Shown here piece after piece: positions 45,470 through 53,909 of a stretch of 64,000 bases of DNA (its first letter is position 1; the number at the start of each line of letters is the position of its first letter). This DNA comes from Variovorax sp. Its GTDB lineage: Bacteria; Pseudomonadota; Gammaproteobacteria; Burkholderiales; Burkholderiaceae_C. Position numbers and translations under genes: made by a program. The stretch lies in the NCBI GenBank assembly GCA_004210915.1, contig SEGS01000010.1, positions 34,075 to 98,074 of the forward strand, given 5' to 3'. The notes beneath the pieces are model-generated. The model saw only the letters and a program-made list of their open reading frames with translations. It was not told where the DNA came from and made no database searches.

Positions 45470-46227
45470 GGCGTGCATTATCAAAGCAGGACACCTCCCC
45501 CACGCCGCTGGGCGACTACCTCAAGAAGGAGACGGGCCTGGATGTGCAGTTCACGCCCGTGACCGACTACGCCGCGGTGGTCGAAGGCCTGGCCACCAAC
45601 AAGATCGACCTGGCATGGCTCGGCGGCTTCACCTTCGTGCAGGCGCGCATCCGCACCAACGGCGGCGCGGTGCCGATCGTGCAGCGGGCCGAAGACGAGG
45701 TCTTCACCAGCAAGTTCATCGTGCCGACCGACAGCAGTGCGAAGACGCTGGCAGACCTGAAGGGCAAGACCTTCGCCTTCGGCGCGCCCTCGTCCACCTC
45801 GGGCAGCCTGATGCCGCGCTACTTTTTGATGCAGGCCGGCATCAACCCCGAGAAGGACTTCAAGACGGTCGCTTTCTCGGGCGCGCACGACGCCACCGTG
45901 GCCTTCGTGGCCGCCTCGCGCGCCGAAGCCGGCGTGCTCAACGCCTCGGTGTGGGACAAGCTGGTGGAATCGAAGAACCCGAACGCCGCCAAGGTGCGCG
46001 TGCTCGCGACCACACCGACCTACTACGACTACAACTGGACCGTGCGCCCCGGCATGGACCCGGCGCTGCAGAAGAAGCTGACCGATGCCTTCCTCAAGCT
46101 CGACCCGGCGAACCCGGCGCACAAGGACCTCATGGCGCTGCAGCGCGCGAGCAAGTTCGTGCCGACGAAGTCGTCGAACTACGACGGCATCGAGGCCGCG
46201 GGCAAGTCGGCCGGGCTGATCAAGTGA
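45460..46227 (+). pseudogene. Truncated PhnD-like substrate-binding protein of selenium-locus ABC transporter
   Basis: Recognisable binding-protein sequence starts at about 45490 (TPLGDYLKKETGLDVQFTPVTDYAAVV) and continues to the stop at 46227. It has DLAWLGGFTFVQARI, FGAPSSTSGSLMPRYFL and the FSGAHDATVAFVA core. Compared with the family, the signal peptide and roughly the first 40-45 residues of the mature domain are missing. Upstream the frame runs into the start region of selD, antisense; the TTG at 45460 is not a credible start. It is likely non-functional, or the junction may be an assembly error. The rest of the transporter operon is intact. Confidence 0.8.
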
Positions 46228-46246
46228 GCCCATCACCGGTCGGCTT

Positions 46247-47077
46247 GTGAGCTTCTCGCTCGCTTCCGTCGGCGTCGTTCACCCCAACGGGCAGCGCGCG
46301 CTGCAAGGCGTGGCGCTGTCGGCCCATGCTGGCGAGCGCATCGCGGTGATCGGGCCTTCGGGCGCGGGCAAGACCACGCTGCTGCGGGTGCTCGGCGCGG
46401 CGCTCAAACCCGCCGAAGGCCAGGTGCAAACGCTCGGCGAATCGCCGTGGCAACTGGCGGCAGCGCCGCTGCGCAGGCTGCGCGCCCGCATCGGCACCAT
46501 CCACCAGGCGCCGCCGATCGCGCCGCGCCTGCGCGTGGTCACCGCGGTGCTGGCAGGGCGACTCGGTGAATGGTCGACGGCGCGCGCGCTCGGCTCGCTG
46601 CTGCGGCCCGCCGACATCGCGGGCGCACACGCGGTGCTGGCGCGCCTGTCGCTCGAAGACCGCCTGTTCGACCGCTGCGACCGGCTCTCTGGCGGCCAAC
46701 TGCAGCGCGTGGGCATTGCGCGCACGCTGTACCAGCGGCCGGCGCTGCTGCTGGCCGACGAGCCGGTGTCGGCGCTCGACCCGACGCTGGCCGATGCGGC
46801 GCTGCGCGAGCTGGTCGCGCAAAGTGAAGGCACCGGCGCCACCTTCGTCGCATCGCTGCATGCGGTCGACCTCGCGCTGCGCTGGTTTCCGCGCATCGTC
46901 GGGCTGCGCAACGGCCAGGTGATGTTCGATGCCGCGGTCGGCGACGTGAGCGAGGCGATGCTGGCCGCGCTGTACGCGAGCGAAGGCGGCCTGCCGATTC
47001 AGGGCGGCCACGACGCGTTGCCCGCATCGCTGCCCGTCGAAGGCGCTGCGCCGTTCCGCCGACCGGACTGCCCATGA
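46247..47077 (+). CDS. ABC transporter ATP-binding protein (PhnC-like)
   Basis: This 276-residue ATPase starts at GTG 46247. Walker A is GPSGAGKTT at 36-44, the signature LSGGQ at 147-151, and Walker B LLLADEPVSALDP follows. The family includes phosphonate and phosphite importers. Here the ATPase is encoded between a PhnD-like binding protein and two PhnE-like permeases, in a locus with selD and mnmH, so selenium oxyanion uptake is the likelier function. It overlaps the first permease by 4 bases. A C-terminal extension of about 40 residues rich in Ala/Pro is not part of the core. Confidence 0.92.
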   Translation: MSFSLASVGVVHPNGQRALQGVALSAHAGERIAVIGPSGAGKTTLLRVLGAALKPAEGQVQTLGESPWQLAAAPLRRLRARIGTIHQAPPIAPRLRVVTAVLAGRLGEWSTARALGSLLRPADIAGAHAVLARLSLEDRLFDRCDRLSGGQLQRVGIARTLYQRPALLLADEPVSALDPTLADAALRELVAQSEGTGATFVASLHAVDLALRWFPRIVGLRNGQVMFDAAVGDVSEAMLAALYASEGGLPIQGGHDALPASLPVEGAAPFRRPDCP

Positions 47078-47937
47078 CCGCGCGCGCCGCGAACGCCGCA
47101 CTAAAGCCCACGCACGCGCCGGTGCCGCTGCGCGACCCGCAAGCGCGCACGCGGCTCGCGTGGACGCTCGCTGCGCTGGTCGTCGCCTGGCCGATGCTGC
47201 AGCTGTCGGAGTTCAAGCCCTGGGCGCTGGTCAGCTCGGGCAACCTCGCGGTCATCGGCGGTTTCCTGGCCGGCTTTTGGCCGCCGGCCACCGACGCGGC
47301 GTTCCTTGCGATGCTCGGCAAGGCCACGCTTGAAACCCTGGCGATGGCCACGGCCGGCACGGCGCTGGCATTCCTCATCGGAGCGCCGCTGGCTTTCGTC
47401 ACCACGCGCGCGCTGTCGGTGTCGCGCATCGGCCCCGGGCCCGGCCGCAGGCGCGCGGGCGTGGTCCGGCAGGCCGGCCGTTCGCTGCTGATGGTGCTGC
47501 GCGCCATTCCCGAGATCGTGTGGGCGTTGCTCTTCGTGCGCGCACTCGGCCTCGGCCCGGCGGCGGGCGTGCTGGCGCTCGCCATCACCTACGGCGGCAT
47601 GCTCGGCAAGGTGTACGCCGAGGTGCTCGAATCGACCGACACGCGCCCTGCGCGCGCGCTGCTCGAAGCGGGGAGCGGACGCTTCGCCGCGCTGCTGTAC
47701 GGGCTGTTGCCGAACTGCGCGCAGGAACTCACCTCCTACACCGTGTACCGCTGGGAATGCGCGGTGCGCGCTTCCGTCGTGATGGGTTTTGTCGGTGCGG
47801 GCGGGCTGGGCCAGCTGATGGACCAGTCGATGAAGATGCTCAACGGCGGCGAGGCGAGCAGCATCCTGCTGGTGTTCCTCGCGCTGGTCCTGCTGGCCGA
47901 TGCGCTGAGCAACGCGCTGCGAAAGCTCCTGGCATGA
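47074..47937 (+). CDS. ABC transporter permease 1 (PhnE-like)
   Basis: This 287-residue permease starts at ATG 47074, overlapping the ATPase stop. It has about six helices and a coupling loop in SGRFAALLYGLLPNCAQELTSY, and VRASVVMGFVGAGGLGQLMD, the strongly conserved end segment of PhnE-type permeases. It pairs with the second permease (ATG 47934, overlap 4 bases). The N-terminal 30 residues are basic and Pro-rich and precede the first helix. Confidence 0.92.
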   Translation: MTARAANAALKPTHAPVPLRDPQARTRLAWTLAALVVAWPMLQLSEFKPWALVSSGNLAVIGGFLAGFWPPATDAAFLAMLGKATLETLAMATAGTALAFLIGAPLAFVTTRALSVSRIGPGPGRRRAGVVRQAGRSLLMVLRAIPEIVWALLFVRALGLGPAAGVLALAITYGGMLGKVYAEVLESTDTRPARALLEAGSGRFAALLYGLLPNCAQELTSYTVYRWECAVRASVVMGFVGAGGLGQLMDQSMKMLNGGEASSILLVFLALVLLADALSNALRKLLA

Positions 47938-48728
47938 ACGGCGTGCAGGCGCCGCCAATCTGCCTGCGCTGCCGCGTCGTGATGGCCGGCGTGCTGGCCG
48001 CCGTGGTCGCGAGCTTCGCCTACCTGGCCATCGACTACCGGGCGCTTTTCACGGCCGAATCCCTGGGCTTCATGGCGAAGTTCATCGCCGAGTTCTTTCC
48101 GCCCGACGTCTCACCGGCATTTTTGGCCAAGACCGCTTGGGGCGCGTTGCAGACGCTGGCCGTGTCGGCGCTCGGCACTTTGCTGGCCGCGGCGGCGGGC
48201 GCGGTGCTGGCGCTGCCGGCCTCGGGGCGGGCAGGCGGATGGGCACGCCAGGCGGCGCGCTTCGTGCTCAACTTTTTGCGCAGCGTGCCCGAACTGGTAT
48301 GGGCCGCGCTGATGGTGCTGGCGGCCGGCATTGGCCCGTTCGCGGGCGCGCTGGCGCTGGCGCTGCACACCACCGGCGTGCTCGGCCGGCTCTTTGCCGA
48401 AAGCCTGGAGAATGCGCCCCGCGAACCCGAAGCGGCGCTGCGGCTGCAGGGCGCCGGCGCGGTCTCGGCGTTCAGCTACGCAAGTCTGGCGCTTGTCCTG
48501 CCGCAGTGGGTGGCCTACACGCTGTACCGTTGGGAGATGAACATCCGCATGGCCGCCGTGCTCGGGTTCGTCGGCGGCGGCGGGCTCGGCCAACTGCTTT
48601 ATTTCCACCTGTCGATCTTCCAGCAGCAGCAGGCGATGACCGTGCTGATCGCCATGTTCGTGCTGGTGGCCATCGTCGACTTCGCGAGCGCGCGCCTGCG
48701 CCGCGGCCTGGGACCCGCTTATGCATGA
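47934..48728 (+). CDS. ABC transporter permease 2 (PhnE-like)
   Basis: This 264-residue permease starts at ATG 47934, overlapping the previous gene. It shows the same conserved C-terminal segment as permease 1 (RMAAVLGFVGGGGLGQLLYFHLS) and about six helices. Two distinct PhnE-like subunits form the heterodimeric channel of this transporter. The gene overlaps mnmH by 8 bases, tying transporter translation to the selenouridine synthase, which strongly suggests a shared selenium function. Confidence 0.92.
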   Translation: MNGVQAPPICLRCRVVMAGVLAAVVASFAYLAIDYRALFTAESLGFMAKFIAEFFPPDVSPAFLAKTAWGALQTLAVSALGTLLAAAAGAVLALPASGRAGGWARQAARFVLNFLRSVPELVWAALMVLAAGIGPFAGALALALHTTGVLGRLFAESLENAPREPEAALRLQGAGAVSAFSYASLALVLPQWVAYTLYRWEMNIRMAAVLGFVGGGGLGQLLYFHLSIFQQQQAMTVLIAMFVLVAIVDFASARLRRGLGPAYA

Positions 48729-49797
48729 CGACAACCCGCGCCACCGGCCCACGCGCGTGAACGACCGCCACGCGTTCGACGCGATCATCGACACGCGTTC
48801 GCCGGCCGAGTTCGCGCTCGACCACATTCCCGGCGCCATCAACTGCCCGGTGCTCGACGACGAGGAGCGCCGCATCGTCGGTACCCTCTACAAACAGACG
48901 GGCGCCTTCGAAGCGCGGCGCGTCGGCGGCGCCATGGTGGCGGCCAACATCGCGCGCCACCTGCAGGGGCCGCTGGCCGACCGCCCCATTAAATGGAGAC
49001 CGCTCGTGTACTGCTGGCGCGGCGGCATGCGCAGCGGATCGATGGTGACCTGGCTTCGCCTGGTGGGCTGGGACGCGCAGCAGCTGGCCGGCGGCTACAA
49101 GGCATTTCGGCATCACGTGCTGCAGCAGATCGAAGCGCTTTGCCCGCAGTTGGCCCTGCGCGTGGTCTGCGGCGCCACCGGCAGTGCCAAAACGCGCGTG
49201 CTGCACGCGCTGGCCGCGCGCGGCGAGCAGGTGCTCGACCTCGAATTCGCGGCCAGCCACAAGGGCTCGCTGCTGGGCACCTGGCCGGGCGTGCCGCAGC
49301 CCTCTCAGAAGCAGTTCGAGACGCGCATCGCCACCGTCTTCGAGACGCTCGACCTGACGCGCCCGCTGTACGTCGAAGGCGAGAGCGCGCGCATCGGACG
49401 CCTGTCGGTACCGTTGCCGCTGATCGGCCAGATGCGCGACGCGCGCTGCATCGAAGTGCAGGCCACGCCAGCGGCGCGGCTGGACTATCTGCTGCGCGAC
49501 TACGCCTACCTGGGCGACGACCGTGCCGCGCTGGCCGACTTGCTCGGCCGGCTCAAGGAGCTGCAGGGCAAGGAAACCGTGCAGCGCTGGCAGGCCTGGG
49601 CGCTGGCGGGCAACCTGCCAAGGCTCTTCGAAGAGCTGATGACGCTGCACTACGACCCGCACTACCAGCGCTCGCAGGCGAAGCACTTTCGCGCCTGGCC
49701 CGCACGCGAGACCGTGGTGACCACGGATCTGAGCGACGCCGGCATCGACGCGGTGGCCGACGCGATCCAGGCGCTCGAGCGCAGCCCGGGAATCTGA
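48721..49797 (+). CDS. mnmH: tRNA 2-selenouridine synthase
   Basis: MnmH (SelU, YbbB) replaces sulfur at wobble 2-thiouridine of some tRNAs with selenium, via a geranylated intermediate, using selenophosphate from SelD. The 358-residue protein has an N-terminal rhodanese domain with catalytic C98 in VYCWRGGMRS, followed by a P-loop domain with CGATGSAKT at 150-158. The ATG at 48721 lies 8 bases inside the end of the second permease. Together with selD it forms a complete selenouridine pathway; no selA or selB was seen in the window. Confidence 0.96.
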   Translation: MHDDNPRHRPTRVNDRHAFDAIIDTRSPAEFALDHIPGAINCPVLDDEERRIVGTLYKQTGAFEARRVGGAMVAANIARHLQGPLADRPIKWRPLVYCWRGGMRSGSMVTWLRLVGWDAQQLAGGYKAFRHHVLQQIEALCPQLALRVVCGATGSAKTRVLHALAARGEQVLDLEFAASHKGSLLGTWPGVPQPSQKQFETRIATVFETLDLTRPLYVEGESARIGRLSVPLPLIGQMRDARCIEVQATPAARLDYLLRDYAYLGDDRAALADLLGRLKELQGKETVQRWQAWALAGNLPRLFEELMTLHYDPHYQRSQAKHFRAWPARETVVTTDLSDAGIDAVADAIQALERSPGI

Positions 49798-49815
49798 CGA
49801 TGCCGGCGCGCCGGC

Positions 49816-50715
49816 CTATCGCGCGCTTCGGTTGACCAGGTAGATGCCGCCCATCACCAGCACGATGCCGACCGCGTGGAAGCCGTGCAGCGGCTCGTTG
49901 AGCGCGAGCCAGGCCAGGCCCGCCGCATACAGCGGCCCGAGGTAGGTCACGACGCCGACGCGCGCCGCGCCGAGTTCGCGCTGCATGACCGAGTACGCCA
50001 GATAAGCGCCAAAGCCCGGCACCACGGCCGCCACCAGCGCGAGCCCGATGCCCGGCAGCGTCAGCACGGGGCCCACGGTGTGCACGGCTTCCCACGCGGC
50101 GAAGGGCACCAGCACCAGCACACCGGCTGCGCTGATCACCGCCAGCCGCGCGCGGGCAGAGAGCGGGCTGTTCCAGCGCCGCAGCAGCACGGAGTACAGC
50201 GTCCACGACAGGGTGGCGGCCAGCACCCATGCATCGCCAATCACCAGCGTGACGCCGGCCAGCGAGGCCCATCGTCCATGCAGGATCACATGGACGACAC
50301 CGCCCAATGCCAACGCCAGCCCGAGCGCCTGCCACCGGTTGAAGTGCTCCTTGAGCCACACCGCCGCCAACACGGCGATGAGGATGGGCGACAGCGCGTA
50401 GATCAGCGCGATGTTGACGGCCGAGGTCGTCCGGCCGCCGATGTAGACCCAGGCGCCGCAGATCCACATGCCCAGCGCACCCAGCACGAGGTACCGCGGC
50501 CACTCGGCGAGGATCTGCCGGCGGTGCGGCCGAAGCTCTTGCCAGGAGGGGACAGCGAACAGGATGCCGGCGACCAGCCAGCGCAACAGGGCCAGCAGAT
50601 GCGGCTCGATGTGGCCGGGGGCACTGCGCGCCACCAGGTAATTCACGGCCCACAGCAGGGGCGTGATGAACAGAAGCGCGATGGCGATTCTTCTTCTGCG
50701 GGCGGCGGCGGGCAT
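49816..50715 (-). CDS. EamA-family transporter
   Basis: This 299-residue DMT transporter has about ten helices and two EamA repeats. It opens with a basic segment (ARRRRIAIALL), then PLLWAVNYLVARSAPG, and the second half begins near WVLAATLSWTLYSVLLRRW. The C-terminus ends in LVMGGIYLVNRSAR. It converges on mnmH with 18 bases between the stops. It is not closely related to the EamA protein at 3035. The substrate is unknown, and no regulator is adjacent. Confidence 0.88.
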   Translation of the reverse strand: MPAAARRRRIAIALLFITPLLWAVNYLVARSAPGHIEPHLLALLRWLVAGILFAVPSWQELRPHRRQILAEWPRYLVLGALGMWICGAWVYIGGRTTSAVNIALIYALSPILIAVLAAVWLKEHFNRWQALGLALALGGVVHVILHGRWASLAGVTLVIGDAWVLAATLSWTLYSVLLRRWNSPLSARARLAVISAAGVLVLVPFAAWEAVHTVGPVLTLPGIGLALVAAVVPGFGAYLAYSVMQRELGAARVGVVTYLGPLYAAGLAWLALNEPLHGFHAVGIVLVMGGIYLVNRSAR

Positions 50716-50825
50716 AGAGGGATGCTAACCATCCACCGGCGCCACAGATTGCGCGCGGGCCTACAGCGAAGCAGTGCGCGCGAGGCTAGCTTCGGCCCAT
50801 ACGGACTTGAACTTTAAGACACACC

Positions 50826-51020
50826 ATGACAGCCCGACGAAAAAGCAAGCGCGGTCTCTACGCCAACATTCAGGCCAAACGCAAGCGCATCGCCGCCGGC
50901 AGCGGCGAGAAGATGCGCAAGCCGGGGGCCAAGGGCGCGCCCGACGCGAAGGCGTTTGAAACATCCCGAAAGACCGCCAAGAAGCGCAAGCCTGCAGCGC
51001 GCAAGCGCACCGCCGGCTGA
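50826..51020 (+). CDS. Small basic protein, conserved hypothetical
   Basis: This 64-residue, Lys/Arg/Ala-rich protein has an ATG at 50826. It includes KRGLYANIQAKRKRIAAGSG and EKMRKPGAKGAPDAKAF, a pattern I have seen in small conserved proteins of Burkholderiales. It has about 35% basic residues and might bind nucleic acid. It lies in the gap between two leftward genes, EamA and apbC, and has no partner. The family is not known to me by function. Confidence 0.6.
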   Translation: MTARRKSKRGLYANIQAKRKRIAAGSGEKMRKPGAKGAPDAKAFETSRKTAKKRKPAARKRTAG

Positions 51021-51062
51021 CGGGCACCAAGCACATCGCCTTCCGGCGGCGTGCCAACGCGT

Positions 51063-52154
51063 TCAGGTGTTCTTGCTGACCGTGATGGTCGGGAACTTGG
51101 ACGAAAAGTCCTTCGCCTTCTCGGCGATGCCCACCGCCACCTGGCGCGCGACCGACTTGTAGATCCCGGCCACCTCGCCGTCGGGGTCGGCCACCACGGT
51201 CGGCTTGCCGCTGTCGGCCTGCAGGCGGATGTTGATGTCCAGCGGCAGCGCGCCCAGGTAATCCATGTTGTATTGCGCCGCCATCTTCTTGCCGCCTTCG
51301 GCGCCGAAGATGTGCTCGACGTGGCCGCAGTTCGAGCACACATGCACCGCCATGTTCTCGACGATGCCGAGGATCGGCACGCCGACCTTCTCGAACATCT
51401 TGATGCCCTTCTTGGCGTCGAGCAGCGCAATGTCCTGCGGCGTCGTCACGATCACGGCGCCGGTCATCGGCACGCGCTGGCTGAGCGTGAGCTGGATGTC
51501 GCCGGTGCCGGGCGGCATGTCGACGATCAGGTAGTCAAGGTCCTTCCAGTTGGTCTGGCGCAAGAGCTGCTCGAGCGCCTGCACGGCCATCGGGCCGCGC
51601 CAGATCATGGCCTCGTCCTGGTCGACCAGAAAGCCGATCGACATCACCTGCACGCCGTGGTTTTCGAGCGGCTCCATGGTCTTGCCGTCTTCGCTTTCAG
51701 GGCGCCGGTCGATGCCCAGCATCATGGGCTGGCTCGGGCCGTAGATGTCGGCGTCGAGCAGGCCAACCGCGGCGCCCTCGGCCGCGAGCGCCAGCGCCAG
51801 ATTGGCCGCGGTGGTGCTCTTGCCCACGCCGCCCTTGCCCGAGGCGACGGCCACGATGTTCTTCACGTTCGGCATCAGCTGCACACCGCGCTGCACGGCG
51901 TGGCTGGCGATCTGCGTCGTGATGTTGACCGACACGTTGTCCACGCCCGCCACCGACTTGGCCGCGGCGACCAATGCCTTGCGCAGAGCGGCGTGCTGGC
52001 TCTTTGCGGGATAGCCCAGCACGAGCTCGAAGGACACATCGCCGTCGGCGATTTGCATGTTCTTGAGCGACTTCGGGCCGACGAGCGGCTTGCCGGTGTT
52101 GGGGTCGGTCACGCCCGCGAGCGCGGCCGACAGGGCCTCTTGGGTAACTGCCAT
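51063..52154 (-). CDS. apbC: Iron-sulfur cluster carrier protein ApbC (Mrp/NBP35 family)
   Basis: ApbC is a P-loop ATPase that transfers [4Fe-4S] clusters to apo-proteins. The 363-residue protein has a DUF59/MIP18-like N-terminal domain (about 1-85) and the ATPase: deviant Walker A GKGGVGKST at 106-114, and the cluster-binding CxxC in VCSNCGHVEHIFG. Both are intact. It is divergent from the patatin gene with 41 bases between the starts. It may serve the numerous iron-sulfur proteins of the fdh cluster, though nothing ties it specifically. Confidence 0.96.
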   Translation of the reverse strand: MAVTQEALSAALAGVTDPNTGKPLVGPKSLKNMQIADGDVSFELVLGYPAKSQHAALRKALVAAAKSVAGVDNVSVNITTQIASHAVQRGVQLMPNVKNIVAVASGKGGVGKSTTAANLALALAAEGAAVGLLDADIYGPSQPMMLGIDRRPESEDGKTMEPLENHGVQVMSIGFLVDQDEAMIWRGPMAVQALEQLLRQTNWKDLDYLIVDMPPGTGDIQLTLSQRVPMTGAVIVTTPQDIALLDAKKGIKMFEKVGVPILGIVENMAVHVCSNCGHVEHIFGAEGGKKMAAQYNMDYLGALPLDINIRLQADSGKPTVVADPDGEVAGIYKSVARQVAVGIAEKAKDFSSKFPTITVSKNT

Positions 52155-52195
52155 TGATCAAACTCCTGAGTGGCGGGTAGTCTAGTGCGCTGCCT

Positions 52196-53515
52196 ATGTC
52201 CTCTGCCGATCCCGCCCCATCGACCGCCGATTCCCTCGACACCGCGGCGCTCGTGAATCCCGCCGGTCGCGCCACCGGACTCCTTCTGACCGGCGGCGGT
52301 GCCCGCGCGGCCTACCAGGTCGGCGTGTTGCAAGCCATTGCCAAGCTGCGGCGTCGGGCCGGCGCCCAGGGCACGGGCAATCCATTTCCCGTCATCACCG
52401 GCACCTCGGCCGGCGCCATCAACGCCGCCGCGCTGGCCTCCGGCGCCGATGACTTCGACGGCGCGGTACGCCGCATCGCCGAGGTGTGGCGAAGCTTTCG
52501 CGCCGAGCAGGTCTACCGGTCCGATGCACTGGCGCAGCTGGACGCGCCGGGTCGCTGGCGCATGCTCCTCGGGCTGGCGCAGCTGCTGGCCCGGTGGCGC
52601 CGGCAGCAGCCCCGCGCGCTGCTCGACAACCGCCCGCTGGCCGACCTGCTGCAGCGGCTGGTGCCGCTCGACCGGCTGCCGCAGTTGATGGCCGACGGCC
52701 ATCTGCATGCGCTGGCCGTGACGGCCTCCAGCTACAGCGCGGGCGCCCACCACACCTTCTATGAAGCGGCCGCGCCGATGGCGCCCTGGGTGCGCTCGCA
52801 GCGCATCGCCGTGGCGGGGCGCATCACGCACCAGCACCTGCTCGCTTCTTCGGCCATTCCTTTCGTCTTCCCCGCCACGGGCATCGAGGTGGGCGGGCGC
52901 ACCGGCTACTTTGGCGACGGCTCGATGCGCCAGTCGGCGCCGATTTCCGCGGCCATCCACCTGGGTGCCGAGCGCGTGCTGGTGATCGGCGCGGGCCGCA
53001 TGCACGAGCCGCCGGCCGAACCCGGCCCGAACGCGCTGACCGGCTACCCGACGCTGGCGCAGATCGCGGGCCATGCGCTCTCGAGCATCTTTCTGGACGC
53101 GCTGGCCGTCGATGTCGAGCGGGTGCATCGCGTCAACCAGACGCTGGCGCTGATCCCGGACGCGGCGCGGCACCTGACGCAGCTGCGGCCGGTGGAACTG
53201 CTGGTGATCTCGCCGTCCGAACGCATCGACGGCATCGCCGCGCGCCATGTGCGCGAGCTGCCCCGCGTGGTGCAGCGGCTGCTCGGCGGCCAGCAGACCA
53301 CTGCGGCGGGCAGCGACGCCAAGGCATCGGCGCTGGCCAGCTACCTGCTGTTCGAGCGTGGCTTCACGCGGGAGCTGATGGCGCGGGGCCGCGCCGACAC
53401 GCTGCGGCAGAAAGACGAGGTGCTGCGCTTCTTCGGATGGAGCGCCGCCGCGCCCGGTGAATCCGCGGCGCCTACTGGCTCGCCTGCAGCATCGCCATCA
53501 TCCGTTGGTGAATGA
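52196..53515 (+). CDS. Patatin-like phospholipase
   Basis: This 439-residue patatin-like hydrolase shows the oxyanion-hole glycine motif LTGGGARAAY at 31-40, the nucleophile serine S71 in GTSAG (69-73), and the catalytic aspartate in GDGSMR near residue 242. A DUF3734-like C-terminal region follows (EVLRFFGWSA). Substrates are usually membrane phospholipids or acyl esters. The last 44 bases overlap the convergent NTF2-like gene at 53472, so the C-terminal tail (AAPTGSPAASPSSVGE) may be non-essential. Start ATG 52196. Confidence 0.92.
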   Translation: MSSADPAPSTADSLDTAALVNPAGRATGLLLTGGGARAAYQVGVLQAIAKLRRRAGAQGTGNPFPVITGTSAGAINAAALASGADDFDGAVRRIAEVWRSFRAEQVYRSDALAQLDAPGRWRMLLGLAQLLARWRRQQPRALLDNRPLADLLQRLVPLDRLPQLMADGHLHALAVTASSYSAGAHHTFYEAAAPMAPWVRSQRIAVAGRITHQHLLASSAIPFVFPATGIEVGGRTGYFGDGSMRQSAPISAAIHLGAERVLVIGAGRMHEPPAEPGPNALTGYPTLAQIAGHALSSIFLDALAVDVERVHRVNQTLALIPDAARHLTQLRPVELLVISPSERIDGIAARHVRELPRVVQRLLGGQQTTAAGSDAKASALASYLLFERGFTRELMARGRADTLRQKDEVLRFFGWSAAAPGESAAPTGSPAASPSSVGE

Positions 53516-53909
53516 GCTGGATGGCTTTCAAGGGTCGCACCATGACCTTGAACTCGGTGACGAGGCCCGCGTCGTTCCAGCTGATGATGTCGATGCCATT
53601 GACCGCGATGCCATCAATGTCGACCTGGAATTCCAGCACCGCGTGATCCGCGGCGACGGTCTCGCGCACGTAGCGGAAGCTGTCGTTGAAGAAGACCTGG
53701 AAGGCAGCGCGCAGGTACTGCGCCGTCACGGCCTTGCCGACCTGCGGCGTGTGCACGACCGGCGAGTGGAACACCACGTCGTCGGCCAGCAGCGCGTCGA
53801 GGCCGCGCATGTTGCGCGACTGGACCAGGCCGTGCCAGGTGGCCAGCGCCGGGCTGTCGCCGTGGCCGGTGATCGTTCCGGTGGTGGTCGTTGCGGTCGT
53901 TGTCGTCAT
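53472..53909 (-). CDS. NTF2/SnoaL-like domain protein
   Basis: This 145-residue protein belongs to the cone-fold SnoaL/NTF2 group, small binding or isomerase-like proteins. The N-terminus is Thr-rich (MTTTTATTTTGTITG), followed by the fold: GLDALLADDVVFHSP, FRYVRETVAADHAVLEF, and DIISWNDAGLVTEFKVMVRP, typical of SnoaL-like proteins. The ATG at 53909 overlaps the stop of the YceH-like gene (ATGA). The 3' end overlaps the convergent patatin gene by 44 bases. The ligand is unknown. Confidence 0.82.
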   Translation of the reverse strand: MTTTTATTTTGTITGHGDSPALATWHGLVQSRNMRGLDALLADDVVFHSPVVHTPQVGKAVTAQYLRAAFQVFFNDSFRYVRETVAADHAVLEFQVDIDGIAVNGIDIISWNDAGLVTEFKVMVRPLKAIQLIHQRMMAMLQASQ

